This document shows positions 32,656-40,681 of a stretch of 46,094 nucleotides of DNA, piece after piece; within the stretch, counting starts at the first letter, position 1; each line of letters starts with the position of its first letter. The notes below the pieces were generated by a model, which saw nothing but the letters and a program-made list of their open reading frames with translations, was not told the origin of the DNA and ran no database searches. Source of the stretch: Prochlorococcus sp. AG-424-A03 (GTDB lineage: Bacteria > Cyanobacteriota > Cyanobacteriia > PCC-6307 > Cyanobiaceae); the NCBI GenBank assembly GCA_003213375.1, contig QCNA01000007.1, positions 1 through 46,094 on the forward strand. Reading direction: 5' to 3'. A program made the translations under genes and the position numbers.

Positions 32656-33393
32656 TTAATTATCTAATAATTCAAATAATTTATTTATTAGAAGCTTTCT
32701 TTTTGAAAAAGTTTTATCAATATATTTTTTATTCTCTTCTTTTAAAATTTCCTGACCATTTAAGCCTAATCCTTTAATGACAAACTCTTTATCTTCTTTA
32801 ATCCAGTTATTTATCATTCCCTCCGTCGTCTCTATATGGAATTGTAATCCGTAAGCAAAATTACCAATCCTAAAAAACTGTTCCTTACAACGTGCACTAC
32901 TAGCAATGAGTACTGCTTTATTAGGTAATAAAATTCTATCTCCATGCCAATGTAGTACATGAAAAGGGTCTTCAAACAGTGCTTTAAAGTCTTTATTCGA
33001 TTTGTCTATAAAAATTTGAGACCATCCAATTTCTGGTAATGCTTTTGGAGGTGATCCATATTTAAGAATTTCTACATCTCCCCCAGCAGCACTCGCAAGC
33101 AACTGAGCACCTAAGCAAACACCGACTATAGGTCTCTCATTTTCTAATTCTTTTTTTATAAAATCTTTTTCTAACTTAAGCCAAGGATATTTTCCGCTTC
33201 CAATATCCTTAACACCCATTGGTCCACCCATAATTAAAATTAAGTCACCTTTTTTTGTTTGCGGCAGAGCATTTTTATTATCTAAACGAATAATTTCTAT
33301 TTTTAAATCTCTTTCTTTAGCAAATTGTTCAAAAAGACCAGGCCCCTCTATTCCTAAATGCTGCAAAACTAATAGGCGTTTTATTTGCTTCAT
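32656..33393 (-). CDS. Class I glutamine amidotransferase (GMP synthase-like domain)
   Basis: The 245-aa stand-alone GATase has MGGPMGVKD, the nucleophile elbow GVCLGAQLLASAAGG, VLHWHGDRILLP, and the FAYGLQFHIETT segment supplying the catalytic His and Glu. Such YfeJ/GuaA-like proteins hydrolyse glutamine, or act on gamma-glutamyl compounds, without a fused synthetase. It is the last gene of a three-gene minus-strand set; its ATG overlaps the stop of the 98-aa secreted protein by four bases. Confidence 0.88.
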   Translation of the reverse strand: MKQIKRLLVLQHLGIEGPGLFEQFAKERDLKIEIIRLDNKNALPQTKKGDLILIMGGPMGVKDIGSGKYPWLKLEKDFIKKELENERPIVGVCLGAQLLASAAGGDVEILKYGSPPKALPEIGWSQIFIDKSNKDFKALFEDPFHVLHWHGDRILLPNKAVLIASSARCKEQFFRIGNFAYGLQFHIETTEGMINNWIKEDKEFVIKGLGLNGQEILKEENKKYIDKTFSKRKLLINKLFELLDN

Positions 33394-33686
33394 TCACTTT
33401 CCATTATTTCAGCTGATTCAGAACAGACATTAACGCTAAACCACTTCATTGCCGACCAAGTATCTTCTTGGTATGTACCTGCTGCAATACTTACAAAACA
33501 ATCATTTTCATACCAACTTCGATAACTGGGAGTTACTCCCGTTCCTTTTAATCTATTTTCTAAGCCTTTTCCATATTTTTTAATAACAAGATTTATAGCT
33601 TCATTCTCAATTTCTCTTTGCTTTTCATCAGCAAAACCTCCTAGTGGAGTAAAAAAAAGAATTGATGCAATAACTAAACGTATCAT
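33390..33686 (-). CDS. Secreted hypothetical protein, 98 aa
   Basis: An N-terminal signal peptide (MIRLVIASILFFTPLGGFAD) precedes a small mature domain with NLVIKKYGKGLENRLKGTG, SWYENDCFVSIAAGTY, and KWFSVNVCSES. The two cysteines could form a disulphide in the periplasm. It overlaps the amidotransferase start (ATGA). Family not recognised. Confidence 0.68.
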   Translation of the reverse strand: MIRLVIASILFFTPLGGFADEKQREIENEAINLVIKKYGKGLENRLKGTGVTPSYRSWYENDCFVSIAAGTYQEDTWSAMKWFSVNVCSESAEIMESE

Positions 33687-33698
33687 GGAGTCTTTAGT

Positions 33699-33989
33699 TT
33701 ATATGTAGCTAATTTCATATTGATTAATTAATTTTTTAAAATCATATACTCTATTTTGTCCATTTTTTAATGGTCTTGAGGAGTCAAGAACGGCTGCACA
33801 ACATAATTGCCAGCAAGAATTTTCATCTAGTCCCAATTTCTTGCATATATTTTTTGGAGCTTTGATAACTGTATTTATTTCTGCAATATGTTGAGTGGTT
33901 TCCCATAATTCTCCTTCAAGAAAATCAATTTCAATACTTGATAATAATTCTGTAGCAACGTAATCCTTAATTAGCTCAGTTAATTCCAC
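33699..33989 (-). CDS. Hypothetical protein, 96 aa
   Basis: The soluble 96-aa protein has an acidic N-terminal half (LSSIEIDFLEGELWETTQHI) and a Cys-rich middle (CKKLGLDENSCWQLCCAAVL), followed by a basic end. It is first of the three-gene minus-strand set, 12 bp before the secreted gene. No family recognised. Confidence 0.62.
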   Translation of the reverse strand: MELTELIKDYVATELLSSIEIDFLEGELWETTQHIAEINTVIKAPKNICKKLGLDENSCWQLCCAAVLDSSRPLKNGQNRVYDFKKLINQYEISYI

Positions 33990-34100
33990 GATATTTTATT
34001 AAAGCAGAGAAGTTAAATAATCTCTTAGTATTTTTTATAGCAGGATAAAAAAAGGAACTAATTTCTACCTCATCTTGAATATACTGTAGATTTTAAGAGA

Positions 34101-34237
34101 CTACATCATTTCGTATTGATCAAGTTTGGTTTTTAATTTTGTTGCTTGTTTAATCAATGACAAACCTTCTTTTCTGCCAGTTGAATTATTAGCCTGGACT
34201 ATAAGATCGGCGTATTTCTTTGCGATTTTTTTTCCAT
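34101..34237 (-). pseudogene. Frameshifted copy of a 45-aa micro-protein (paralogue of 38984-39118)
   Basis: The open frame ending at 34101 encodes KIAKKYADLIVQANNSTGRK, then EGLSLIKQATKLKTK. It aligns with the intact 44-aa product at 38984 (INKKYAEIMRQADNAVGRKE, then VVSLLKKAAII). No start codon exists in that frame. The ATG at 34237 lies one frame away, separated by a run of eight As (Ts at 34226-34233 on the given strand). With nine As the reading would be MEKKIAKKYADL, matching the paralogue's length. It is either an inactivated gene or one expressed through slippage on the A run. A sequencing error is also possible. Confidence 0.62.
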
Positions 34238-34262
34238 AATTTAAGATAAATAAATACGGTTT

Positions 34263-34370
34263 TTGAATCTTATAACTAGCGAGTCACAACTAGAAGTAGA
34301 TAAGGAATCAACGGTTAAAACCTCAGAGCCAACAAATTGGAACGGGTTAACTCGTGTTTTTAATTCATAA
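34263..34370 (+). CDS. Possible 35-aa protein with TTG start
   Basis: The open frame reads LNLITSESQLEVDKESTVKT, then EPTNWNGLTRVFNS. The NWNGLTRVF end is unlike translated noise, and GGAACGGG in the same stretch recurs at 39928. There is no ATG and the ribosome site is weak. It could instead be a decayed gene fragment. Confidence 0.3.
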   Translation: MNLITSESQLEVDKESTVKTSEPTNWNGLTRVFNS

Positions 34371-34694
34371 TCAATTAATAAAAAAGCTGTTGGTATCTAC
34401 GATTACATTGTTTTCAAACCCTGATTTAATTTATAGTTATCCATGAATTGGTTTGAAAATTTTCAATCATCTTTTTCCGCCTTTTGCTTTTCAATTTTAT
34501 TTAATTTTTTATCGTTTAAATAATATTGCATATTTATTTTTTTTCTTTTATTCTTATGAGATTTTAGACAATTTAATGTTTCATCATATACAAATGTCAA
34601 TAAATATTGATTATTTATTTTTGAAACCGAATTCCATATTTTAGGAAACTTTTAAGCTCATAAAAACATAAAGGCTTTTTCTTTGCCGGATTCC
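34371..34694. other. AT-rich intergenic stretch
   Basis: A low-complexity T-rich segment. A 63-codon frame (34453-34644, TTG start) is nearly all Phe, Leu, Ile, Tyr and Asn and is not believed. No hairpin with a proper T tail was found. Confidence 0.35.
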
Positions 34695-34964
34695 TTATCC
34701 AAAATTATGAGATACTTCTGTCCATCCTTTTTGGTGAAGTTCGTGCCACTTTTCCCAAGCTGAATCTATGTTGAGTTTTTCAGAGGATTTGTACCCTCCA
34801 GGTTCTCCAAGGTGATTTGTGTAGAAAAGATGAGTATGAATTTTCAAATTAGGTTTAGGAGAATTTTTGCATTCTTCGAAAAAGATAATTCTGCTGCCTT
34901 CGGGATTTAGTAGGCATCCGTTGGGTTTGCTCGTGCTACAACCAAATGAGTACTTAGGCTCCAT
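34695..34964 (-). CDS. DUF1651-like protein, 89 aa
   Basis: The 89-aa protein contains PNGCLLNPEGSRIIFFEECK near the start and ends with a segment around SAWEKWHELHQKGWTEV. The (G/N)-x-L-x-(N/D)P-x-G...F motif and the final W-x2-L-x3-GW match the DUF1651 family of picocyanobacteria. A second member is at 44220-44468. The middle THLFYTNHLGEPGGYKSS is unique to this copy. Function unknown. Confidence 0.68.
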   Translation of the reverse strand: MEPKYSFGCSTSKPNGCLLNPEGSRIIFFEECKNSPKPNLKIHTHLFYTNHLGEPGGYKSSEKLNIDSAWEKWHELHQKGWTEVSHNFG

Positions 34965-35113
34965 ACTTTATCTTTAATTGACTGGTTGATTATTGATACA
35001 TTTGTACTATAAATTATATCCTCCTTGTTTTGCTGTCAATCCTTTTAAGGTTAAGTACTTATTTACTAATAATTATTTTGTTTTTTAATAAATAAGATAA
35101 TTTATTTAAGCTT

Positions 35114-35296
35114 ATGAATTACAGGGAAGATTTAGAAATCAAACTACAAAAAGTAAAACTTGCAATGCAGGAAGTTGTAGATGATAGCAATAAAACTGAT
35201 CCTGAGAAGCAAAGAACAATTTCCAAACTTATTGAATTTAAAGAAGCAATCATTTCAAAGGGAATTGAACTTAACATTGAATTAGAGGCAGCCTAG
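35114..35296 (+). CDS. Small coiled-coil hypothetical protein, 60 aa
   Basis: A charged, fully helical 60-aa protein (NYREDLEIKLQKVKLAMQEV, then KTDPEKQRTISKLIEFKEAI). A Pro-centred turn between two helices suggests a helical hairpin. No family recognised. The ATG at 35114 is the only reasonable start. Confidence 0.65.
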   Translation: MNYREDLEIKLQKVKLAMQEVVDDSNKTDPEKQRTISKLIEFKEAIISKGIELNIELEAA

Positions 35297-35369
35297 AAAT
35301 ATTGAATATCTCATGAATGTTTAATAACTTCTAGAATAAAGTTATTAACAAAGAAGGGTTATTTATCAA

Positions 35370-35531
35370 ATGCAGCCTGGTACTTTTGAATTATTGATCC
35401 TAGTATTTATATTTTTAGGTCTTCAAGCCTGGTGGATTATCCCACTAGTTATTAAGAATAATAAATTAAACAATAGAGGTAAGGATTTAAGAGAGGAAAT
35501 TAAGCAATTAGAAAAGTTATACAAAAAATAA
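35370..35531 (+). CDS. Small membrane protein with coiled-coil tail, 53 aa
   Basis: The ORF begins MQPGTFELLILVFIFLGLQA, so one transmembrane helix continues into WWIIPLVIKN, then a charged helix (LREEIKQLEKLYKK). AGAAGGG precedes the ATG. It is too short for usual gene cut-offs, but composition and membrane/coil layout support it. It may be co-transcribed with the 60-aa gene 73 bp upstream. Confidence 0.65.
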   Translation: MQPGTFELLILVFIFLGLQAWWIIPLVIKNNKLNNRGKDLREEIKQLEKLYKK

Positions 35532-35584
35532 ATTAGTTTATTATTTTTGCAAACTACCTATTATTAGTAAAACTCAAATATCTA

Positions 35585-36007
35585 ATGAAATTAAAAAAAT
35601 TTATACCATTTTGCTTCCTTTTTATTGGGACTTTAGCTTTACCACAACCTTCTCTTGCTGAAGAAAAGATTGAAGTTATACCTATTATTCAAAGTTCAAA
35701 AGGGCTAAGTGGTAAAAATTTTAATTATCTCGAGGGTAAGCCTGAATTAAGACTTTTAAAAGTAAAAATTCCAGTTGGCTTGAAAACTCCAATTCATACT
35801 CATCCTTCCCCAATGTTGATTCATGTCACAAGAGGAAGATTAAAGCATGTGAGGGGTGAAGAAATTAATTTCTTTAAAGCAGGTGATGCATTTATAGAGA
35901 GTAATAATGGAGGCCCCCACTATGTGAAAAATGTTGGAAAGAAGCCGGCCATACTTCATGTGGGAGTTGTATCAGTAGTTGGAATGCCTACGGCCATAAA
36001 TAAATAA
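35585..36007 (+). CDS. Secreted cupin-domain protein
   Basis: The 140-aa protein has a signal peptide cleaved near SLAEE (about 24-27), followed by one cupin barrel. Motif 1 is VGLKTPIHTHPSPMLIHVTR then GRLKHV, with the H-x-H metal ligands. Motif 2 is AGDAFIESNNGGPHYVKN, with a histidine ligand. A periplasmic single-domain metal-binding cupin; reaction unknown. It converges on the selO gene with 42 bp between. Confidence 0.85.
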   Translation: MKLKKFIPFCFLFIGTLALPQPSLAEEKIEVIPIIQSSKGLSGKNFNYLEGKPELRLLKVKIPVGLKTPIHTHPSPMLIHVTRGRLKHVRGEEINFFKAGDAFIESNNGGPHYVKNVGKKPAILHVGVVSVVGMPTAINK

Positions 36008-36049
36008 GATTTTTCTCAAAGTTTTTCTATCAGTATGAGGATTAAACTT

Positions 36050-37756
36050 TTATGAAGAACAGCTGTAGTGAGATACTCCTCCATAGTTAAAATACTGGCT
36101 TGGCTTTAGTCGATTATATTTTTGATCTATTTCAGGGGGTTGTTCTATATATGGGTTGCTAAAGACATCCTGTAACTCTTTTATTTTTTTGTAATTTCCC
36201 TTTTCAGCTTCTTCATATGCGGGAACGACCATCCATTCGCGCCAAGTGTAGACTGGATTAAGGGATTTCATTGATGCCGATTTTGCTTTGATATTTCCCT
36301 CTTTCTTCAAGACTGATTGCCATTTTTCAAGCCATACTTCCCACCTATTATTGAGCTCTTCATCAATTGGTAAATAAAAACTGTCTTTTAAAGAATCTAA
36401 GTTATCAGGTATTTCAGAGAGTTTACGGAACAAAATTGTGTAGTCTGCTTTTGAAATGACCATTAGATTAAAAAATTCATTTATTAGAGTTTCGTTGTAG
36501 TGTTCTAAACCAAGCTTGTTTGCCCACATTTTCATCAATTCCTTATTCATTAATTCAGAAAAGTCTTTTTCGATTTGATCTAACTTTTCTTGATCTTGTT
36601 TGCTTTCTGAAAGTAACGGACTTAGAGATGAACAGAATGTTTTAAAGTTGATTGCCGCTGCAGAAGGCTGGTTAAAAAATGAGAAATGTTCACCTCCACC
36701 AGTCCATGGCTGAAACTTAGGATCAAATAATTCACAGAATCCAAAGGGGCCATAATCCAAGGTATAACCTCCAGCAGCACAATTATCACTATTGAAATTA
36801 CCCTGGCAATAACCAACTCTCATCCAGTTGGCTATAAGTGATATAAGTCTTGATCTGTATAGAGAAGCCAGTTTTATTACTTGCCTTTCAATTGAAATCT
36901 CATATTCAATTTCATCTTTATAATTTCTATCAATTAGATGTTGAACTATCATCTTTAGTTCATTGAGGGCCTCGTCATGTGCATTATTACGAACTCGTCT
37001 TGCAAAAAGTTCAATCTGGCCTACACGTAAAAAAGATGGAGCGACTCTCGTAGTAATTGCCGCTTGATTATCAATCATGATATCAGGTTCAAAATATCTG
37101 GACCCTTTGGAATACCACGGTCTTCTAACTATTTCTGAACGTGAGACATAAAGTGTTAAAGATCTTGAGGTACAGATTCCCAAGGAATCCATTAATTCCT
37201 GTGCGAGAAATTCTCGTACGCTAGACCTTAAGACAGCTCTACCATCTGCTCCACGACAGTAGGGAGTTGGCCCTCCTCCTTTAAGTTGCATTTCCATTCT
37301 TTTCCCATTAAATAAACCTTCAAAAACAGAAATTGCTCTGCCATCGCCATAACCATTGCCAGTGCCAAAGGGACATTGCTGGGTATATTCAGTCCCGTAA
37401 ATTGATAATGCATAACCTGTTGCCCAACCAACTGAACTCATTGGATAATTAGCAACAGAAATATCACCTGAGAAAAAACGACAAAAATTCTTGTCTTTAG
37501 TAAGTTCTGAACTTAGCCTTAGTTCTTTAAAAAGTTTGTTGCTATGGGAAATATATTCTGGATCTGGAATAGCAGTTGGAACAACTGGTACGTAATGACC
37601 CGAATATACTGAACGCGGTTTATGATCGTTTCCATCTTTTGTTGATTGAGGATCTGCTTTAAGAGAATCCATAAAAGAATAGTCAGATAGTTGAGAAAAT
37701 TCAGAAAAATTTTCTGTAAGCTTTCCTTTTAATGAATCAGATTTGGTTGACATCAA
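36050..37756 (-). CDS. selO: SelO/YdiU (UPF0061) pseudokinase, protein AMPylase
   Basis: The 568-aa SelO-family protein has SNYPMSSVGWATGYALSIYG, GTGNGYGDGRAISVFEG, QLKGGGPTPYCRGADGRAVL followed by RSSVREFLAQE, and the metal-binding RVGYCQGNFNSDNCAAGG and TLDYGPFGFCELFDPKF. SelO transfers AMP to Ser/Thr/Tyr of redox proteins through an inverted nucleotide position. The C-terminal SHYSCSS has Cys where animal SelO has selenocysteine. It is somewhat longer than E. coli YdiU (about 480 aa). Stand-alone gene. Confidence 0.95.
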   Translation of the reverse strand: MMSTKSDSLKGKLTENFSEFSQLSDYSFMDSLKADPQSTKDGNDHKPRSVYSGHYVPVVPTAIPDPEYISHSNKLFKELRLSSELTKDKNFCRFFSGDISVANYPMSSVGWATGYALSIYGTEYTQQCPFGTGNGYGDGRAISVFEGLFNGKRMEMQLKGGGPTPYCRGADGRAVLRSSVREFLAQELMDSLGICTSRSLTLYVSRSEIVRRPWYSKGSRYFEPDIMIDNQAAITTRVAPSFLRVGQIELFARRVRNNAHDEALNELKMIVQHLIDRNYKDEIEYEISIERQVIKLASLYRSRLISLIANWMRVGYCQGNFNSDNCAAGGYTLDYGPFGFCELFDPKFQPWTGGGEHFSFFNQPSAAAINFKTFCSSLSPLLSESKQDQEKLDQIEKDFSELMNKELMKMWANKLGLEHYNETLINEFFNLMVISKADYTILFRKLSEIPDNLDSLKDSFYLPIDEELNNRWEVWLEKWQSVLKKEGNIKAKSASMKSLNPVYTWREWMVVPAYEEAEKGNYKKIKELQDVFSNPYIEQPPEIDQKYNRLKPSQYFNYGGVSHYSCSS

Positions 37757-37933
37757 ATTTGTTATCTATTCTTGTAGGTGTTCTAATTTCTTTAATTAAA
37801 CACCTAAATGTATCTTATATAGATTCTATTAGGGATGTTTTTTGCCGATAAGTTTGATTATAAAAAATAATGAAAGGGTTGATTTTTTTTCAGAATTCGT
37901 TTCTCTAAAGATATATCATTTTTGCTACTACTC

Positions 37934-38047
37934 ATGGTTATGCCCCAATCCACTTTGGAAAGCTTATTATTTTTTTTGATACTTTCTCTCGTTGCAACTT
38001 ACATTGTTAATTTAAAGTATTCTTCAAAATTAAAAATACAGAAGTAG
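37934..38047 (+). CDS. Small single-helix membrane protein, 37 aa
   Basis: The product starts MVMPQSTLESLLFFLILSLV, then ATYIVNLKYSSKLKIQK: one transmembrane helix followed by a basic tail. Met1 or Met3 (37940) could be the start. It is convergent with the 65-aa gene 29 bp away. Called on topology and composition only. Confidence 0.45.
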   Translation: MVMPQSTLESLLFFLILSLVATYIVNLKYSSKLKIQK

Positions 38048-38076
38048 TTTTAATTTATCTTTTGTCTTAATTAGAT

Positions 38077-38274
38077 TTATTTCCTTGGATCACTCCAAGT
38101 TTCTTTGTATAACCAGCTCAAAAAAGTAAGAGTAAGTATATTCCCAAATGCATAACTTATTCCTAATAATGGGTCATAAATATTGGCAATAATCGTCGAC
38201 ATTATAAAGATTATTAACCCTGAAACAACCAAATCCTGAATAGGCAAATGGCTAAAATTTACCGAATTAATCAT
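38077..38274 (-). CDS. Small membrane protein, 65 aa
   Basis: Two helices (QDLVVSGLIIFIMSTIIANI and AFGNILTLTFLSWLY) are joined by a YDPLLGIS loop and end in KETWSDPRK. Family unknown. It is divergent from the 38357 gene over 82 bp. Confidence 0.6.
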   Translation of the reverse strand: MINSVNFSHLPIQDLVVSGLIIFIMSTIIANIYDPLLGISYAFGNILTLTFLSWLYKETWSDPRK

Positions 38275-38356
38275 TTGATAATTGTTTTTAATAGTTTAAA
38301 TTAATTATAAAACCAACAAGTACCTTATTTATTTATAAGGCAATATCATCTAAGAT

Positions 38357-38587
38357 ATGAATAATTTTAGGATTGCTAAAATAATTGTAGTTTTTTCATC
38401 ATTAACGTATTTGAGTGTTTCTTTTTTAAGAAATTATAATTCTCAAGAAAATATAGAAAAAAGATGTATCCTTAAATTTGAAAAAGATTTTACAAATAAT
38501 TTGGAAACATCTCATGAAGAATGGAATCAAATTTTAGATTTAGCTGATAACAATTATTTAAAATGTATGGGAATACCTCATTTTTAA
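38357..38587 (+). CDS. Membrane-anchored hypothetical protein with two cysteines, 76 aa
   Basis: An N-terminal helix (IAKIIVVFSSLTYLSVSFL) anchors a small acidic domain. It has RCILKFEKDF near the start and NYLKCMG at the end, giving two Cys that could pair outside the membrane. The layout resembles the 76-aa product at 42786 (anchor, ~20 residues, Cys, ~30-40 residues, Cys). It is two bases upstream of the MGEAKRR gene. Confidence 0.6.
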   Translation: MNNFRIAKIIVVFSSLTYLSVSFLRNYNSQENIEKRCILKFEKDFTNNLETSHEEWNQILDLADNNYLKCMGIPHF

Positions 38588-38589
38588 TT

Positions 38590-38805
38590 ATGGGAGAGGC
38601 AAAGAGAAGAAAAAATTTAGGTATTCCGCCTAGAAAAAAAACTGAAGATATAAAATTGCCTCAACTTGATAAAAAAGCCATACAACAAAAAGTAAGGTCT
38701 ACTTTGTATAAATATCCAATTATCCCTTTTCTTTTTTATGGAGCTGCAATATTGATCCTAATCGGAGGTTTATTTTATGTTTTTAAATCCTTCAATATAG
38801 CTTAA
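38590..38805 (+). CDS. MGEAKRR-type (DUF2839-like) membrane protein, 71 aa
   Basis: I use the ATG at 38590, giving MGEAKRRKNLGIPPRKK, rather than the frame's earlier ATG (38563) inside the preceding gene. A basic N-terminal motif, a linker, and a C-terminal transmembrane helix (FLFYGAAILILIGGLFYVF) match DUF2839 of cyanobacteria. A second copy lies at 41014. Function unknown. Confidence 0.82.
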   Translation: MGEAKRRKNLGIPPRKKTEDIKLPQLDKKAIQQKVRSTLYKYPIIPFLFYGAAILILIGGLFYVFKSFNIA

Positions 38806-38983
38806 TTCAAAGGATTATTAATTTTGATATTTATGATTTTTTGGCATCATCAATAAAAAAACTTGAAGGATAATAAATGAGCAATTTTTATTGTGAAAAT
38901 AATCAAAGAAATAATATATAATAATTATTTACGATTGACACCATCTTTAGGTGCTGTAATTTTAGATTAAATTAAAACTATTT

Positions 38984-39118
38984 ATGAAAAAAATAAATAA
39001 AAAATATGCTGAAATAATGCGTCAAGCTGATAATGCAGTTGGAAGAAAAGAAGTAGTTAGTTTATTAAAAAAAGCTGCAATAATTATGTCTAAATCTGAG
39101 GAAAACTTAGCTGCTTAA
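38984..39118 (+). CDS. Micro-protein, 44 aa (intact member of the KYAEI/GRKE family)
   Basis: The product reads MKKINKKYAEIMRQADNAVG, then RKEVVSLLKKAAIIMSKSEE. It is basic and helical. It is clearly related to the frameshifted sequence at 34101-34237, sharing KKYA-D/E, QA-(N/D)N, GRKE and SL-(I/L)-K-(Q/K)-A. That pairing supports it as a true coding family despite its length. Function unknown. Confidence 0.68.
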   Translation: MKKINKKYAEIMRQADNAVGRKEVVSLLKKAAIIMSKSEENLAA

Positions 39119-39127
39119 GTTAGAAAA

Positions 39128-39259
39128 CTATTTTATTAGGATAAATAAAACACCATAAAGAATGATTGATGAGGATGCAGCCATAATGATAAATGGTAGT
39201 ATCATGCCTGAGTTTAACCATCTTAAAAGTCTAATTTTTTTGTTAATTACTCTTGGCAT
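39128..39259 (-). CDS. Small membrane protein, 43 aa
   Basis: The product starts MPRVINKKIRLLRWLNSGMI, then LPFIIMAASSSIILYGVLFI: a basic N-terminus and one long transmembrane helix. The layout is that of small photosynthetic-complex subunits. No name can be assigned. It is convergent with the 44-aa gene. Confidence 0.58.
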   Translation of the reverse strand: MPRVINKKIRLLRWLNSGMILPFIIMAASSSIILYGVLFILIK

Positions 39260-39483
39260 TTTTTCTGAATCCCTTTATTGCAACCTAACTAGTAAATAAA
39301 TGGTGTAAATGATTAATTAATCTTTTTAAATATCATTCTTTGGCTATTTTGGAATTTAATTTTTTAAAGAAAATTATTTTAATTTCGTACGAATTTTTAT
39401 TTTGAAAGAAATTTTTAGGTAATTAATACCTTGTATTCTTCAAATTTATTATGCAAGATTTAGAAACATTAGATTTCTAAATA

Positions 39484-39759
39484 ATGATTGAAAATTTAAA
39501 AGATAGCCCTGAAGAATTTAAAGAATATGATTCGGAACTGTTACTTAAAATTCTAAATAAGACATCACTGGAGAATGAAAAAGGTGATGATAAAGAACCC
39601 TTTGTTGATGAAAATTGGAAAATTAATTCAAAAAATATGAGTAATATAATTCCTTCAGATAATTCAAATTTGAAAAGAATATTATCGAATATTTTCCCAA
39701 ATAAAAAAATAGTGATTCAGGATAATAATGATGGGTCGCAAACAATTTTCTTATCCTAA
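39484..39759 (+). CDS. Hypothetical acidic protein, 91 aa
   Basis: The soluble, acidic 91-aa protein begins IENLKDSPEEFKEYDSELLL and ends with a compact segment (LKRILSNIFPNKKIVIQDNN followed by DGSQTIFLS). Family not recognised. It stands alone. A nine-codon frame directly upstream (39452-39481) is not called. Confidence 0.6.
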   Translation: MIENLKDSPEEFKEYDSELLLKILNKTSLENEKGDDKEPFVDENWKINSKNMSNIIPSDNSNLKRILSNIFPNKKIVIQDNNDGSQTIFLS

Positions 39760-39856
39760 TTTAGGAAATATTAAAAACTTATTTATACTATCTATTCAAT
39801 ATTTATTTTTTTGAGAAAAATTTAGTAAAAATTACTCTCGCGGAATTTTTATAAAG

Positions 39857-39952
39857 ATGTTATTGTTCAATAACGTTCATCCAAGTTTATATCTCTGGAC
39901 GCATGAAATGGGAGTAGGGAACGGGATTCTCATTAACTGCAAAAGACCATGA
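39857..39952 (+). CDS. Possible 31-aa leader-like peptide overlapping the next gene
   Basis: The frame reads MLLFNNVHPSLYLWTHEMGV, then GNGILINCKRP. It ends in an ATGA overlap with the 56-aa gene (39949-39952). The stretch around TGGACGCATGAAATGGGAG and GGGAACGGGATTCTCATTAA is less AT-rich than its surroundings, which suggests constraint, either as peptide or as RNA. Confidence 0.42.
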   Translation: MLLFNNVHPSLYLWTHEMGVGNGILINCKRP

Positions 39953-40119
39953 ATAACCTCTTACAAATAAGAGAAAAAATCAAAAGAGCCAATAGGGTAT
40001 ATGAAGCCCAACTTTTGGCTACTAAAAATGGAGAAGTTACTCCATACAGAAGATCCGTCTTTGAAGAAAGAATCAGGAAAACACAAAAAGAAATGAAATT
40101 GAAAGACTCAAAAAATTAA
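39949..40119 (+). CDS. Small basic protein, 56 aa
   Basis: The product reads MNNLLQIREKIKRANRVYEA, then QLLATKNGEVTPYRRSVFEE, then RIRKTQKEM. It is helical and Arg/Lys-rich, so nucleic-acid binding is possible. It overlaps the preceding 31-aa frame by ATGA and is followed by a terminator. Family unknown. Confidence 0.65.
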   Translation: MNNLLQIREKIKRANRVYEAQLLATKNGEVTPYRRSVFEERIRKTQKEMKLKDSKN

Positions 40120-40143
40120 ATTCTTTTTTGAAACTGATCAATT

Positions 40144-40172
40144 AAGAGGGGGTTTTAGCTCTCTCTTTTTTT
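40144..40172 (+). terminator. Terminator after the 56-aa gene
   Basis: AAGAGGG (40144-40150) pairs with CTCTCTT (40161-40167) with one G-U pair, followed by a T tract. It is 24 bp after the stop. Confidence 0.72.
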
Positions 40173-40311
40173 ATTTTTATAAAAACAAAGTAATCATTAA
40201 TTTATTTTTTCGATTATCGATTATTAAAAACAACATAATTTTGATGCTTTTACTATTGATTTAATTTATCTAAATGGCAAATTTAATTCAGTAATTAAGA
40301 GTTAAACAAAT

Positions 40312-40602
40312 ATGTTTAAAGAGAAAAATAAACAAATTAAAACCTCACCCAATAAATCAAATTTAGATCAAGTTTTATGGTTTATAGAAAATTATTTGCC
40401 CCAAAAGAAAGATCAAGGTGTTCAAAAAAAATTGTATATGGATAATCTAGAAGCAGAGACTATTAATATATTTTCTAAATTAGCCTCTTCACGTTCTAAA
40501 ACATTATTACCAACTACAAAAAATACTACAATCTCTTTTACCTTTGGTAATTGGGCCTTGCCTTATCTGAAATTGCTGAAGAAAATAGGAATAGCTAAGT
40601 AA
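40312..40602 (+). CDS. Hypothetical protein, 96 aa
   Basis: A basic, soluble protein. A Lys/Asn-rich N-terminus is followed by SNLDQVLWFIENYLPQKKDQ and a C-terminal ISFTFGNWALPYLKLLKKIG. No family recognised. ATG 40312 fits the first residues of the frame. Monocistronic as far as can be seen. Confidence 0.58.
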   Translation: MFKEKNKQIKTSPNKSNLDQVLWFIENYLPQKKDQGVQKKLYMDNLEAETINIFSKLASSRSKTLLPTTKNTTISFTFGNWALPYLKLLKKIGIAK

Positions 40603-40681
40603 GAAAATTGTAATCCGCTAGAACTAGATTTATCCCGCAAATAAAAATAAATAAAGATTAAAAAGTCTCAAAAAGTTCTTT

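Noticed and set aside
34453-34644. 63-codon frame with TTG start
   Set aside because: Almost only Phe, Tyr, Ile, Leu and Asn from AT-rich DNA; no ribosome site.
39452-39481. Nine-codon frame MQDLETLDF before the 91-aa gene
   Set aside because: Too short to judge; no attenuator hairpin follows it.
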